The notes below the pieces were generated by a model. That model saw only the letters and a list, made by a program, of their open reading frames with translations, ran no database searches and was not told the origin of the DNA. From NCBI GenBank assembly GCA_963930645.1, contig OZ005648.1, forward strand, positions 150,300,035 to 150,364,034: a DNA stretch of 64,000 nt. The letters are read 5' to 3'. This stretch comes from Salticus scenicus. Taxonomy: Eukaryota; Arthropoda; Arachnida; Araneae; Salticidae. This document shows positions 1 to 10,128 of the stretch, in pieces. Position 1 is the stretch's first letter. The number at the start of each line of letters is the position of its first letter. The position numbers were made by a program, and so were the translations under genes.

Positions 1-189
1 GCCATTTTGATATTTTGAAGTACTGCTGGAAGAAGAAAATTAATTTAAATTTGATACAACTAAAATAATTTACAGGCTCAAATCTAAGCTTGAACTCGAT
101 TTCTTTGAAGTTTTTACATTTATAACAATACCAAAATTATTGTTAATTGTGATTTCTTTTTATCCTCTGTAAAGCTCAAGATTGGGAAT

Positions 190-345
190 GGGACGATTCG
201 GCGCCGCCGTTTCGGCGCGAAACCCATTTCGACGCGGCTGTTTCGGCGCTGCCGTTTTGGTGCGAAATCCATTTCGGAGAGGCCGTTTTCGCGCAGCCTT
301 TCCTTCACGAAATGGCCGCGGCTTTCGTCTTAGCCTTTTCGGTTA
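190..345. repeat. GC-rich minisatellite-like block (GGCGC/TTTCGG motifs)
   Basis: A sharply GC-rich island in AT-rich DNA, built from irregular repeats of TTTCGGCGC-like and GAAACCCATTTCG-like words. The same vocabulary occurs at 3056-3145 and, inverted, at 4056-4150, where it forms one end of a dispersed repeat. I read it as a diverged end of that repeat family. The short peptides it could encode are an artefact of the repeat and not a gene. Confidence 0.6.
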
Positions 346-394
346 AAATTTATTTAATGATAGATATTCTTCATGTCATTAAATTTTCGTCAAA

Positions 395-1440
395 CCTTTG
401 TTAAATAATGTAATTTATGATTTCTTATTTATTTATTTATTTTTTATGCGTGAACAAAAAACTATTTTAAATTATTTACTAAATATATTAATGATGAATA
501 GAATTTTGCTTAATTTAAAGAAGCCAATGATAAGATTATAAACTAGTTTTTTGCAATTAAAACTTATTAAACTTAGTCATCATATGGCAACACATAATAC
601 GCAGCAATTCTAAAGATTATAACCTGTTTGGTGATGGAGGTTCTTTGGGGAATAAAATAAGGAATGTAATTTCTGTCTTTTTTTTTCTTTAATGCTTGAA
701 CCAAAAAATATTTTTAATTTTTTGTTAATGACATTAATGATGAATAGGATTTTTCGTAATTTAAAGAAGCCAGTGATAATCTGAGAAAAGAACTCGATTT
801 TTGTACTTAAAGCTTATTAAACTTATTGTCGTGCGGTTCTTTGGGAGGTTCTTTGGGTAATAAAATAAACAATGTAATTTCTGATTTTTCTTTTTTTTTT
901 TTTTTTTTTTTTTTTAATGTGTGAACAAAATATTATTTTAAATTATTTGCTAAAGATATTAATGATGAATAGAATTTTGCGTGATTTAAAAAAGCCAATG
1001 ATAAGGTGAGAAACTAGATTTTTACAATTAAAAATTATTAAAATTAATCATCAGATGGCAATACATACGCAGCATTTCTAAAGATTCTAACTTATTTGGC
1101 GATAGAGCTTCTTTGGGCGAATAAAATAAGCAATGTAATTTCTGATTTTTTTTTTTTTTAAATGCTTGAACTAAAAAATATTTTTTAATTTTTTATTAAT
1201 GATATTAATGATGAAAAGAATTTTTCGTAATTTAAAGAAGCCAGTGACAATCTGAGAAAAGAACTCGATTTTTATAGTTAAAACTTATTGTCACGCGGTT
1301 CTTTGGGAAGTTCTTTGGCTAATAAAATAAACAATGTAGTTTTTGATTTATTATTATTATTATTATTTATTTATATATTTTTCCTGCGTAAACAAAAAAA
1401 TATTTTAAATTATTTACTAAACAGATTAGAGTATCTCAGG
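395..1440. repeat. Tandem array with alternating long and short units
   Basis: The anchor AATAAAATAA followed by AATGTAATTTCTGAT recurs at about 651, 859, 1120 and 1321, giving spacings of 208, 261 and 201 bp. Two unit types alternate. Type A contains a GTGAACAAA-like start, a GCCAATGATAAG-like middle and a TGGCAA..CGCAGC tail. Type B contains GCTTGAACYAAAAAATA, GCCAGTGA and GAACTCGATTTTT. The higher-order period is about 460-470 bp and slightly more than two periods are present, starting with a type A unit near 395 and ending in a partial A unit. Each unit carries a poly(T) tract of variable length. No protein is encoded. Confidence 0.7.
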
Positions 1441-1659
1441 AGCATTGCTAACAATTATCAGATGAATAGTTAAATTAAAAATGTAATTCATAAAGTAAGA
1501 AATTAAAAATTTTAAAAATCCTACTAATGTCTCAGTGTTCATAATATATTTTTGAAATTTTTACTGTACATACGTACAGTATAATTTTTTTCGTTTTATT
1601 ATGACATTTCCTTGCCTAAAATTTGAATTTCATTTCTTGATTTATTTACTTATTTAAAT

Positions 1660-2312
1660 CAGGGTTGGGTTTTTATCTGTAAAAAGTAATTTTTACCAGG
1701 ACATGGTAAAAACTGCATTTTTACCGGTAAAAACCATGGAAAAATGATAAAATTCTGATAAATACTAACTATTAGCCCACAAATGCCGGTAGAGTGGTAG
1801 GTACTAGATCATTCACTACATAAACATGTTTTTAAAATATAGTCTAGAAATATGTAATGCTTGTAATAAAAAGAATGTCTACATGTGTATTAAGCAATGT
1901 AATAAGTGCAAAACTTTGGATAAACAACATAAAATGCTAGAACTCGCAACAATTGTTTCGGGTCGAAAGCACACCCTCCGTCAGGCGAACAAAGTAGACA
2001 CGAGTGCTGTATTCAAAGCGTGGTGCGTTGCCACTTTGATTGCAGCACTCGTGCCTACTTAGTTTTTTTTTTTTTTTTTTTTCCAAAATATTGTTCTTAG
2101 AAATGGCTGATAGAATGGAAATTAAACAGTAAATAATATTGGGAAAATGAGAACTAAAAATTTTAAAATATGTCTCGAAAATTTTTGGAACAAACAAACA
2201 ACAACAACAAAAAAAAAAAAAATCTTTTAAAATGCTATGGGAAAAACATGTTTTGACTAAGATGGTAAAAACCGGCAAAAACAATTACACGCTAAATACC
2301 ATGCCAATCCTG
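1660..2312. mobile_element. Non-autonomous hAT-like DNA transposon
   Basis: The left end begins CAGGGTTGG and the right end, read on the minus strand, begins CAGGATTGG, an 8 of 9 inverted match of the type seen in hAT transposons. The adjacent octamers are ATTTAAAT (1652-1659) and CTTTAAAT (2313-2320), a 7 of 8 match that fits the 8-bp target duplication of hAT elements. Subterminal TTTTTACC/GGTAAAAA words recur near both ends (about 1690-1735 and 2263-2280), as transposase-binding repeats often do. The 653-bp interior has no recognisable transposase; the 78-codon open frame at 1826-2062 resembles nothing I know. It contains the hairpin at 1994-2058. Confidence 0.7.
1994..2058. other. Strong hairpin, 25-bp arms and 15-nt loop
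   Basis: The arm at 1994-2018 (GTAGACACGAGTGCTG...) is complementary at about 22 of 25 positions to 2034-2058 (...CAGCACTCGTGCCTAC). The loop is 15 nt. The hairpin lies inside the hAT-like element and is far more GC-rich than its surroundings. It could be an internal structural repeat of the transposon or a precursor-type RNA hairpin; the sequence alone does not decide. Confidence 0.65.
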
Positions 2313-2574
2313 CTTTAAATATTTATTTTTATTTTTATAACTTACTTAAAGTTCTCATTGCCTCTCTGAAGCTATTACACATAGCAGAATATTTCCATGC
2401 AACTTGTTAATTTTTAATACTTTTTTTTTCTCATCAGCTTACTATTTACTTTATTTATTGTAACTTAGTTAGTCCCCACAGTTAAAATGTAGACTTAGAT
2501 TCATTAATCACCAAATCAGTAAAAACACACTGCAACAAAAGAAAAGTAAGCAATTTACTTTTAGCAGTGCCAGA
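2313..2574. other. AT-rich spacer with no gene seen
   Basis: Low-complexity AT-rich DNA between the hAT-like element and the left copy of the dispersed repeat. I see no coding, RNA or repeat structure in it. Confidence 0.5.
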
Positions 2575-3150
2575 TGATCATTGCCTGTACTGTTTAATAT
2601 CCACTAGTTATGAAAGAAAATGATAATAATAAAAATAAAAAATAAGCTTCGATAAAATTTTCATTATCTTAAAGCTATCGCTGATATTATTATTATTATT
2701 ATTATTATTTTTTTTTTTTTTTTTTTTTTTTGTTACACGACGTTTAATTATTAAAGATTTCTGTTTATTTTTATTTACAGTTTGCATATTAAAATTTCTT
2801 ATATAATAAAGCTAGCTGAGACAAAATCAAAGTTAACTTTAGCAAGAAACAAGATAAAGAAAATGCATGCATTCTTAACCAATTCTTAAACTGTCTTCAA
2901 TTAAACAAAGTCAATAATGATTAACTTGCAGGTTATTTTAATACATATAATAATAAACAGTTATGAAATTGTTGAATATATCTCACTATTTATTATTTTT
3001 CCCGAGAAAAAAATTAATATTTCTTACACTAAAAAAGTTCGGAATGTAGACACCTGGCGCCAAATCAGCCGGCGCCGAAACAGACGGCGCCGAAACGGCC
3101 TCTCGAAAACAGCTGCGCCAAAACGGCCGCGCCGAATCGTAACAAACCGC
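2575..3150 (+). repeat. Dispersed repeat, left copy (uninterrupted)
   Basis: This block is the near-perfect reverse complement of a block lying at 4051-7140. It starts TGATCATTGCCTGTAC, holds an (ATT)n plus poly(T) tract near 2688-2730, and ends in a GC-rich minisatellite of GGCGCCGAAA-type words (3056-3145) finishing AACAAACCGC. Because the other copy is split by a Helitron, this one is the empty-site reference. It has no coding capacity. The family could be a non-autonomous DNA transposon or a retroposed sequence; no clear terminal inverted repeats were found. Confidence 0.75.
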
Positions 3151-3328
3151 AGTAATTGACACTTTTAGAGCAATCTCTGATGTTTTTAATGTTCTAGTCA
3201 TCAGAAAATATTTTTAGAAATCTTAAGTTAGTACATATGGTATGAAAGACATTTAGAACCACATATATGTTAAAATATATACGTTTGATAACATTTTTTT
3301 AATGAATTTTTATTTGACACCCACTCAA
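3151..3328. other. AT-rich spacer
   Basis: AT-rich DNA between the dispersed repeat and the 54-bp tandem repeat; nothing recognisable. Confidence 0.5.
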
Positions 3329-3460
3329 TGTTCCAGTAATTGACACTGCCAGTTTTTCATTTTATCAGTAATTGGCCCCGTATGTTCCAGTGTTTAACCC
3401 CGCTAGTTATTCATTTTACCAGTTATTAGCACCATATGCTCCAGTGTTTGACATGATATG
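3329..3460. repeat. 54-bp tandem repeat, about 2.5 copies
   Basis: The word TGYTCCAGT starts at 3329, 3383 and 3437, an exact 54-bp spacing. Units share TTYATTTTAYCAGT and a following CCRTATG. The copies have diverged by point changes, so the array is old. It is non-coding. Confidence 0.75.
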
Positions 3461-3733
3461 TTAAAATTCTTATATGTAAAATGTATGATTTTATTATTTT
3501 TCTTATGTGTTGATTATTTTGGGATAGGTGTCAAGTACTGGAGCACCTACCCTACAATGATTAAAATTAAAATATAATAACGTAAATTCGCAAACTAAAA
3601 ATTTTTTTTTTAAATGTAAAATTAGGTGTGATGGAATGTGTAAAAGTTATTATATCTATATCAGGCACATAGTGCAAAATGCCTTATAACGCAGACACTT
3701 CATAAGTTATAAAATATTTAGTTTAAATCGTTG

Positions 3734-3785
<52 letters not shown>

Positions 3786-4020
3786 TATAGTGTCATTGAA
3801 TTCTGTTTGTGAAGATTTAACACTTTAAAGTTCATTAAATAATTATTTTTTTTAATTAATCAACTAATCTCTAAAAAAGACTAATAGGCTCATAGGTGGT
3901 TATAAATAAGTAAAAAGAAAAATATATCATTTTTAATTGTGAAAAAATTTTTGCTTTGAATCATCTATATGTTAACATGAAAAATCAAATAACTTTGTAA
4001 TTGAACATTAAAAATTGTAA
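3461..4020. repeat. AT-rich spacer with (AT)n tract at 3736-3784
   Basis: The stretch is intergenic and low complexity. Its one clear feature is an uninterrupted dinucleotide run of about 49 bp. I see nothing coding. Confidence 0.6.
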
Positions 4021-4389
4021 ATATTTACAATGCTTAGGTCAAAATGATCAGCGGTTTGTTACGATTCGGCGCGGCCGTTTTGGCGCAGCTGTTTTCGAGA
4101 GGCCGTTTCGGCGCCGTCTGTTTCAGCGCCGGCTGATTTGGCGCCAGGTGTCTACATTCCGAACTTTTCAGTGTAAGAAATATTAATTTTTTTCTCGGTA
4201 AAAATAATAAATAGTGAGATATATTCAACAATTTCATAACTGTTTATTATTATATGTATTAAAACTAGCAGGCTTTGCCCGCTTCGCTGGACATTAAACT
4301 TAAATGAGTTGTCAAAATCCCATATCTTTATTAATAACCTAAGTTCTCGCTGTGATTGGTAGATGTTTTCTCGCTCGCAACGTGAGTCT

Positions 4390-4760
4390 AGGTCTCCACT
4401 GTCTTCGGCACAACTTACCCACTTCTTACTTACCCTTCCTCAGCGGGTGAGTTCGAAGTTTTGCAAAATCACACTAATGTACATAATGCGTAAACTTAAT
4501 CAATATCCGATCTGGGTCCCCACTGCCTTCGGCACAACTTACCCACTTCTTACTTCCCCTTCCTCAGCGGGTGAGTTCGAAGTTTTGAAAAATCACACTA
4601 ATGTACATAATGCGTGCACTTAATCAATATCGAGTCTGGGTCCTCACTGCCTTCGGCACGACTTACCCACTTCTTACTTCCCCTTCCTCAGCGGGTGAGT
4701 TCGAAGTTTTACAAAATCCCACTAATGTACATAATGCGTACACTTAATCAATATCCGCAC
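4390..4760. repeat. 124-bp tandem repeat, three copies, inside Helitron 1
   Basis: CTTCGGCA recurs at 4403, 4527 and 4651, an exact 124-bp period. Units share ACTTACCCACTTCTTACTT, CCTTCCTCAGCGGGTGAG and TAATGTACATAATGCGT. Divergence between copies is small. Open frames spanning the array exist only because 124-bp units happen to lack stops in one frame. Confidence 0.9.
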
Positions 4761-4844
4761 ACCAAAATTCGCCATTCTAAAATAATTGAAAGCGAATTCA
4801 AATGGAAAAACATGTTTTTACACATGTTTATTGGGAACGACTTC

Positions 4845-5082
4845 AGTATAACCCCACAACGATATTTGGCGATTTTTTTGTTGGCGATTATGGCTAAATC
4901 ATAAATCTAAAAATCATAAATCATATATGATAAATGATAAAATGATAAAACATAAAATCATAAATCCAAAATAAACAACATATTAGGCTGCCATATTATA
5001 TCGCAAACAGTCCAGAACGACATCGTTATCCTTTAAAACGGCGCCAAAGAAAAATCGCCAAATACAGCTGTTGGGTTATACT
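4845..5082. mobile_element. Nested 238-bp inverted-repeat element (MITE-like)
   Basis: The left end AGTATAACCC...ATTTGGCGATTTTT and the right end, inverted, AGTATAACCC...TATTTGGCGATTTTT form terminal inverted repeats of about 35 bp. The centre holds many AAATCATAA-type words (about 4895-4970). No target duplication is obvious. The element is nested in Helitron 1 and has no coding capacity. Confidence 0.6.
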
Positions 5083-5268
5083 AAAGTTATACCGTTTATT
5101 GTCCTCCGACTCCGAGAATGGGGGGGGGGGGAGGGGATTTAGAATTTCGAGAAATCCAGTTACAATAAGTGCCGGATGCAAACAAACAATTTACGCGCCA
5201 AATTTCGTGACCACAGAAGTCTTTAATAGAAAATATTACAAATAAATAAATACAAAAAGCACAGCTTT

Positions 5269-5436
5269 AGTATGGGACCCCTTTGGATAATTTAAATATT
5301 TTAAGCCATTTTTGCGATGAACTGAGTTGGCTATCTCAACTGTGCAATTAAAGATCTTGGCGAGAAACGTCCGGGCTACGTCGGTTCCGAATTTGAAATT
5401 TTGCCAAAGGGATCCAATACTAAAGCTGTTCCATAC
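5269..5436. repeat. 168-bp segment shared with Helitron 2
   Basis: The segment starts AGTATGGGACCCCTTTGG and ends CTAAAGCTGTTCCATAC. Close matches lie at 36513-36680 and 36721-36890 inside Helitron 2, in the same orientation relative to the Helitron. On the minus strand all three copies keep one open frame of roughly 40 codons, discussed under findings. An A/T-rich AATAAAATAA run follows at about 5440-5530. Confidence 0.8.
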
Positions 5437-5722
5437 ACAAAATAAATAAATAAAATAAAATAATAAAATAAAATAATAAAATAAAATAAAAAATCTTTTC
5501 TGATATCTACAAAATAAAAATAAAAATAAAAAATCTTAATAAAATCGAAATTATAATCATTTACAATTAATGGGAGAACATAAAAAAACCCTCATAAGGT
5601 ACACAATAACAAAAAAAATTTTTGTTTTACTGCAGGAAAGAAAAGTACTGCTTAATTAAATAAAAATATTAAACTAATGCCAAATATCTCTATGAAAATA
5701 TTTATCTACGTGCAAATTCCTC

Positions 5723-5758
<36 letters not shown>

Positions 5759-5924
5759 GCCAACTTTTGTAGGTATTTTTCTCTCTAATTTTTGTTGTTA
5801 TTCACGTGAAATTAAAAATATTTCATTTTATTTCTCGAAAATTAATATATATATAAACGCATATTTATAAATATAAAACCTTTTACCGAATCCGCGTTAA
5901 AAACGGAAAAAAGGTAAAATAAAT

Positions 5925-6230
5925 TAGAAATATCAGACCTATATTTATAAATTTGATACCAAATGAAAGGGGTGATTTTTCTGAATACAGGGGTGCAAAC
6001 AGTTTTTCGATGCGACAATTAGATTTTTAAAAAGTAACTAAAGTATGAAATTTAAGTGGCAACGGAAAAACTGAAAAAAGAAGTATCAGACCTATCGTTA
6101 CAAATTCAGTACCAAATGAAGGAGGTGATTTTTCTGAATCCTGGGGTGTAAACAGTTTTTCGGTACGACAATTAGATGTTTTAAAATTAACTAAAGTATG
6201 AAACTCAGATGGCAAAACTTCATTTCAATC
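5925..6230. repeat. Two copies of a ~150-bp repeat, third copy at 18.8 kb
   Basis: The word ACCAAATGAA occurs at 5958 and 6111 (153 bp apart), each followed by GGTGATTTTTCTGAA, CAGTTTTTCGRYRCGACAAT and AACTAAAGTATGAAA. A third, similar unit is at 18826-18985, outside any recognised element. The copies inside Helitron 1 may be captured cargo or the remains of another element. Confidence 0.75.
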
Positions 6231-6401
6231 TTTTCATAATTTGTAGTGCGAATCACGCGAATAAAAAAAGTCTTTATCTTAAAAATTTATTTTTGCATTT
6301 TATTTTTCCATTCAAAGCGTTTTAGTGAAAAAATATTTATGGCGCATGCGCAGATGTTTTTTACCCACAATTTAAACACTAATCAGAATTTTGAAAATTT
6401 C

Positions 6402-6650
6402 TATAGATATAATTTTAAGTAGGGTAAAGACCTAAGTTTCTGCCAAGCGCCGTTGAATTTCGTCCAGCCGTTCTCGAGTGATGCCCGGACAAACGTGTTT
6501 TAGTCTTTTACCCACCAGGGGGAAACGGGGGGGAATTTCTAAAAAGTTGATAGATATAATTTTAAGTTGGGTGAAGACCTAAATCCCTGCCAAGCGCCGT
6601 TGAATTCTGTCCTGCCGTTCTCAAGTGATGCCCGGACAAAAAAAGCGACA
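6402..6650. repeat. 147-bp tandem duplication near the Helitron 1 5' end
   Basis: TAGATATAATTTTAAGT occurs at 6404 and 6551. Each is followed by AAGACCTAA, TGCCAAGCGCCGTTGAATT, CCGTTCTC and GTGATGCCCGGACAAA. Between the copies lies a G-rich GGGGGAAACGGGGGGGAA stretch. The second copy leads into the terminal part of the element. Confidence 0.8.
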
Positions 6651-6993
6651 TACGGACACGATGACACACACACAGGCAAAATTTTCTGAAGTCATTTTCG
6701 GCTTTCATGGGGTGTGAAACATGAAGATATCGCAAAATTTTTCGATTCCGACAAATTTACAGACAAAAGTCTGATTTTATTAATATAGATAACCTGCAAG
6801 TTAATCATTATTGACTTTGTTTAATTGAAGACAGTTTAAGAATTGGTTAAGAATGCATGCATTTTCTTTATCTTGTTTCTTGCTAAAGTTAACTTTTATT
6901 TTGTCTTAGCTAGCTTTATTATATAAGAAATTTTAATATGCAAACTGTAAATAAAAGTAAACAGAAATCTTTAATAATTAAACGTCGTGTAAG

Positions 6994-7026
<33 letters not shown>

Positions 7027-7157
7027 ATAGCAGCGATAGCTTTAAGATAATGAAAATTTTATAGAAACTTATTTTTTATTTTTATTATTATCATTTTCTT
7101 TCATAACTAGTGGATATTAAACAGTACAGGCAATGATCAATATTTACAATGCTTAGG

Positions 7158-7585
7158 CAGTTGCTTAGGTCAAAATAATAGCATAGATGCTCATCAGGTG
7201 AAAAAGCTAGACACGGAGTAGTACATAAGGAGTGACATAAGGAGTAGTACTGATATCTACCGAAAGGAGAAGAATCACACATTAAAAGATCGGTAACAAG
7301 ACAAAAAACAAATATTTTTTTAATAGCTGCATTAAAAAAAGAAAAAGCTAAATGACTAGTTTTAGTGAGGAACCAATTCCATGCATTCCAATTGGTGCAT
7401 CACTAAAATGTCATTTTTTGAAAAAAGGAGAAATTGTTTAAGACATTGATAAACAATTTGAAATCATGTTTTCAAACCATTTCCATTGAAAGATGGTAAA
7501 AATAGTACAATATTGTGCACAAGGATTTTCCAGAATATCGACCCTATTGCAGATTTATAGACTTATTACTGATAACTATTTAATC

Positions 7586-7616
<31 letters not shown>

Positions 7617-8483
7617 AAATGACACAATTACTCTATATTATATTTCTCTAACCTGGACCAGTTACAATTATTTTTTGTCGTAACGATACGATAGTGGTGG
7701 TATTAATAAAATACGAGTGGATAAAAGTAATATTTTAAAATGAACAATATTTAAGCACGCTGTCTCAGCTCAGTGATTCAATAAGAAAAAATTTCGACAT
7801 TTGTAGGATGACATTTTTTTATGGGGAAATGTTTATTTTTAAAAGTTGCTTCTTTTCAGAATCTTTGTAAGCGCCATTTTAAACCTAGCAATACTTTAAA
7901 GATATATACAGAATGTGAATTATTATCCTAAATTGACCAAAAAACACAAATTTAAAAAACATAATCAAAATAGAAATTAGTTTCTTTTAAACAAAAATTT
8001 ATACCGAAATAAATAAAAAGTCATCGCCAACATGGTGATAAAAATTAAAAGTCATCATGGAAGTCCTATACTAAAACTGTATTGCCTGCGAAAGTATGGA
8101 AAACTGGGTCTTCAACCATTAATTTTATATTGAAACCTTTCTTTGAATGATTTTGGTTTCACTTCTGCACAATATTGATTTAGTTCTAATAATACTTTGT
8201 CTTCTGCTAAATTAAAATTTTAATTAGGTGGTGAAATTGGTATAGTATTTATGAATTTCAAATTTTAAGGTAAATATGAAAAGAAATAAAGTGCGAAATT
8301 TTCGCACGGGTTTGGTAGTTTTTATATTATTTCATAAAATACTATTACGTATGGAAAATATGGTAAAAAAGTGCGATTTTGCGCACAACGAGTTTCTAGA
8401 AAATCGACCCTATCACAGAATTAGAAATTAAATACTACTTTTTAACCTTAAATAAACCAATTTCATTTAAATGACAAAAATTA

Positions 8484-8519
<36 letters not shown>

Positions 8520-8713
8520 TTTTATTTATTAATTTATTTATCTGAGATTAATATAAAGATTTAATTTCGTGTATTATTTTTAAAATATTTTTATAGTAAA
8601 TTATTATTATTATTTGTCTTTATAGTTATAGTTATCATTATTGTGCATTTTTATTTTAAAACTACAAGATTGATCTGTTATATTATTGGGAACCTGGAAT
8701 ATGAAATTATATG

Positions 8714-8748
<35 letters not shown>

Positions 8749-8851
8749 ATAATGTAACTTTATCAACCTGAACTTCATATGAACTTAATAGTAACTGGTA
8801 CATATCACATAGTATTTTTTGAAAGATAAAGTATAACTTTTAGTAGGATAA

Positions 8852-8883
<32 letters not shown>

Positions 8884-9563
8884 AGGGGAAATATTTTTGC
8901 ATATATGTTTTAAATTATTTAAATTATTTACATTAATTTATTAAATTTAAATTATTTATTTTTATTTTACTTATTCACAAATCTATTTTGCGTGTAAAAA
9001 TAATAAATGAACAGTTTTTTTCTTTATTTTTAAATTTAGAGACACATGTATGAGACATTTTGTGAAAAAAAAAAAAAAAAAAAATAGAAAACATTCATAA
9101 AAGATCAAGAAATTAATTTTCATTAAATATTAAAAACAAGAAAGAAAAATAATGTAGTGAGCATTGATTATTTACAATTTCCAAATATACGTACTTGTTC
9201 TATGGTACAACTTTCAATATTCTTTGTCTACGTTACAACACAACAGACAGACAGAAGAACGAAAAAGCATACAGTTGAAGTAACTGATTCCGGAATCGCA
9301 CTTAAATATCATTTTAAATTGTTAAAAATGCAGCCCTTAGATTTTAATTGCAGCCCTTAATATATCTAAATCTGTGTAACCCTGTATATTTGAAGTTTAA
9401 CTATATCGTATTCAAGACAATACATTATTTTAGTATATTCACAATTAATGTCAATTTATTTTTATTTTTATTTTTATTTTATTTTATTTTTTTTTAATTT
9501 TGCAGTAGAAAGTCTTTGAAATGTGATTTATTTAAATGGTTATCGTAAAACGCAAAGCGCTGG

Positions 9564-9623
<60 letters not shown>

Positions 9624-9795
9624 TGTCCCCGTGTACACAACCAGTTGTAGGACCTATTTTCCCATTTTAAATAGGAAACATCCTATTCTGAACTTGAATA
9701 ACATATATATATATTGATTCTAAAAGTATTTACGAACGTTGGAAGCGAACAGATAGACGGTCGTACAGACAGATACGCAAATTCATATGATATTA
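7158..9795. other. Non-coding AT-rich region with diverged direct repeats and microsatellites
   Basis: No gene seen. A diverged direct repeat of about 145 bp links 7486-7632 and 8352-8494 (shared words ATCGACCCTAT, CACA near GTGC, ATTTAAATGACA). A near-perfect palindrome GTGCGAAATTTTCGCAC lies at 8291-8307. Simple repeats are (TA)n at about 8484-8514 and 8714-8752, poly(T) at 8859-8883, and poly(T) plus (GT)n at 9565-9626. Confidence 0.6.
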
Positions 9796-9967
9796 ATACT
9801 GTTACGAAATTGTAAATAATTGTGTTTATTTTTGTATAAATTCTTTCAAAGAGGCTTAGTAAGTTCATAAAGTGCTAATTTTGTGCATTTCTAGTCGTTT
9901 TAGCGTTGAAATAGCCTTATTTTCCCTTAAAAACGCATTAGAAAGCCCCAGTAATGCACGTAATGGA

Positions 9968-10027
9968 TTTGGCGCCAAATTTGGCGACTTTTTCCCACCT
10001 TGGCGATTTTTTTGGCGACCTTGGCGA
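9968..10027. promoter_or_regulatory. Cluster of TTTGGCG (E2F-like) motifs in U3
   Basis: Five TTGGCG words lie within 60 bp: a palindrome TTTGGCGCCAAA at 9968-9979, TTTGGCGA at 9980, TTGGCGA at 10000, TTTGGCGA at 10011 and TTGGCGA at 10021. TTTSGCGC is the established E2F/DP consensus, and the first site is its palindromic form. The same cluster is at 15961-16020 in the 3' LTR. Binding is inferred from the motif only. Confidence 0.5.
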
Positions 10028-10128
10028 GAAAATCCTTATATGGGATATACCAAATATGGAAGCTGTAAGTTGATTGGTTGACCACTTTCTAGAGTTTTCT
10101 CGAAAAATCTGGGCTCCATGGAACAGCA

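Larger units (their letters stand above)
4265..6789 (-). mobile_element. Non-autonomous Helitron 1 (2525 bp, minus orientation)
   Basis: Read on the minus strand the element begins TCTATATTAATA and ends GCCTGCTAG, so it has the 5' TC and 3' CTRR (here CTAG) termini of Helitrons. Just inside the 3' end, 4267-4283 folds into a 7-bp stem with a 3-nt loop (one G-T wobble). It sits between A4264 and T6790 with no target duplication. The uninterrupted copy at 2575-3150 shows the joined site reading AAAATAACC, which proves precise insertion between A and T. No Rep/helicase gene is present. Its cargo comprises 124-bp tandem repeats, a nested inverted-repeat element, a 168-bp segment shared with Helitron 2, and two other tandem duplications. 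Confidence 0.85.
4021..7157 (-). repeat. Dispersed repeat, right inverted copy, split by a Helitron
   Basis: The reverse complement of 2575-3150 is found here in two pieces, 4051-4264 and 6790-7140. The exact 18-bp word ATATTTACAATGCTTAGG flanks the whole block at 4021-4038 and 7140-7157, which looks like a long target duplication or a pre-existing local repeat. The GC-rich minisatellite end is at 4056-4150 and the poly(A) tract at about 6992-7024. The two copies differ by scattered substitutions, so the pair is not a recent perfect palindrome. Confidence 0.75.

Noticed and set aside
4390..4760. CRISPR-like array (regular repeats)
   Set aside because: Units are contiguous 124-bp tandem repeats without unique spacers, in eukaryotic transposon DNA.
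4363..4904. Open frames through the 124-bp repeats
   Set aside because: 124 is not a multiple of three, so the unit is read in different frames; openness is due to the repeat and the element is a non-autonomous Helitron.
9872..10081. 69-codon frame present identically in both LTRs (also 15865-16074) and its opposite-strand partners
   Set aside because: It lies in U3 upstream of the transcription start, and identity of the two copies reflects LTR duplication and not coding constraint.
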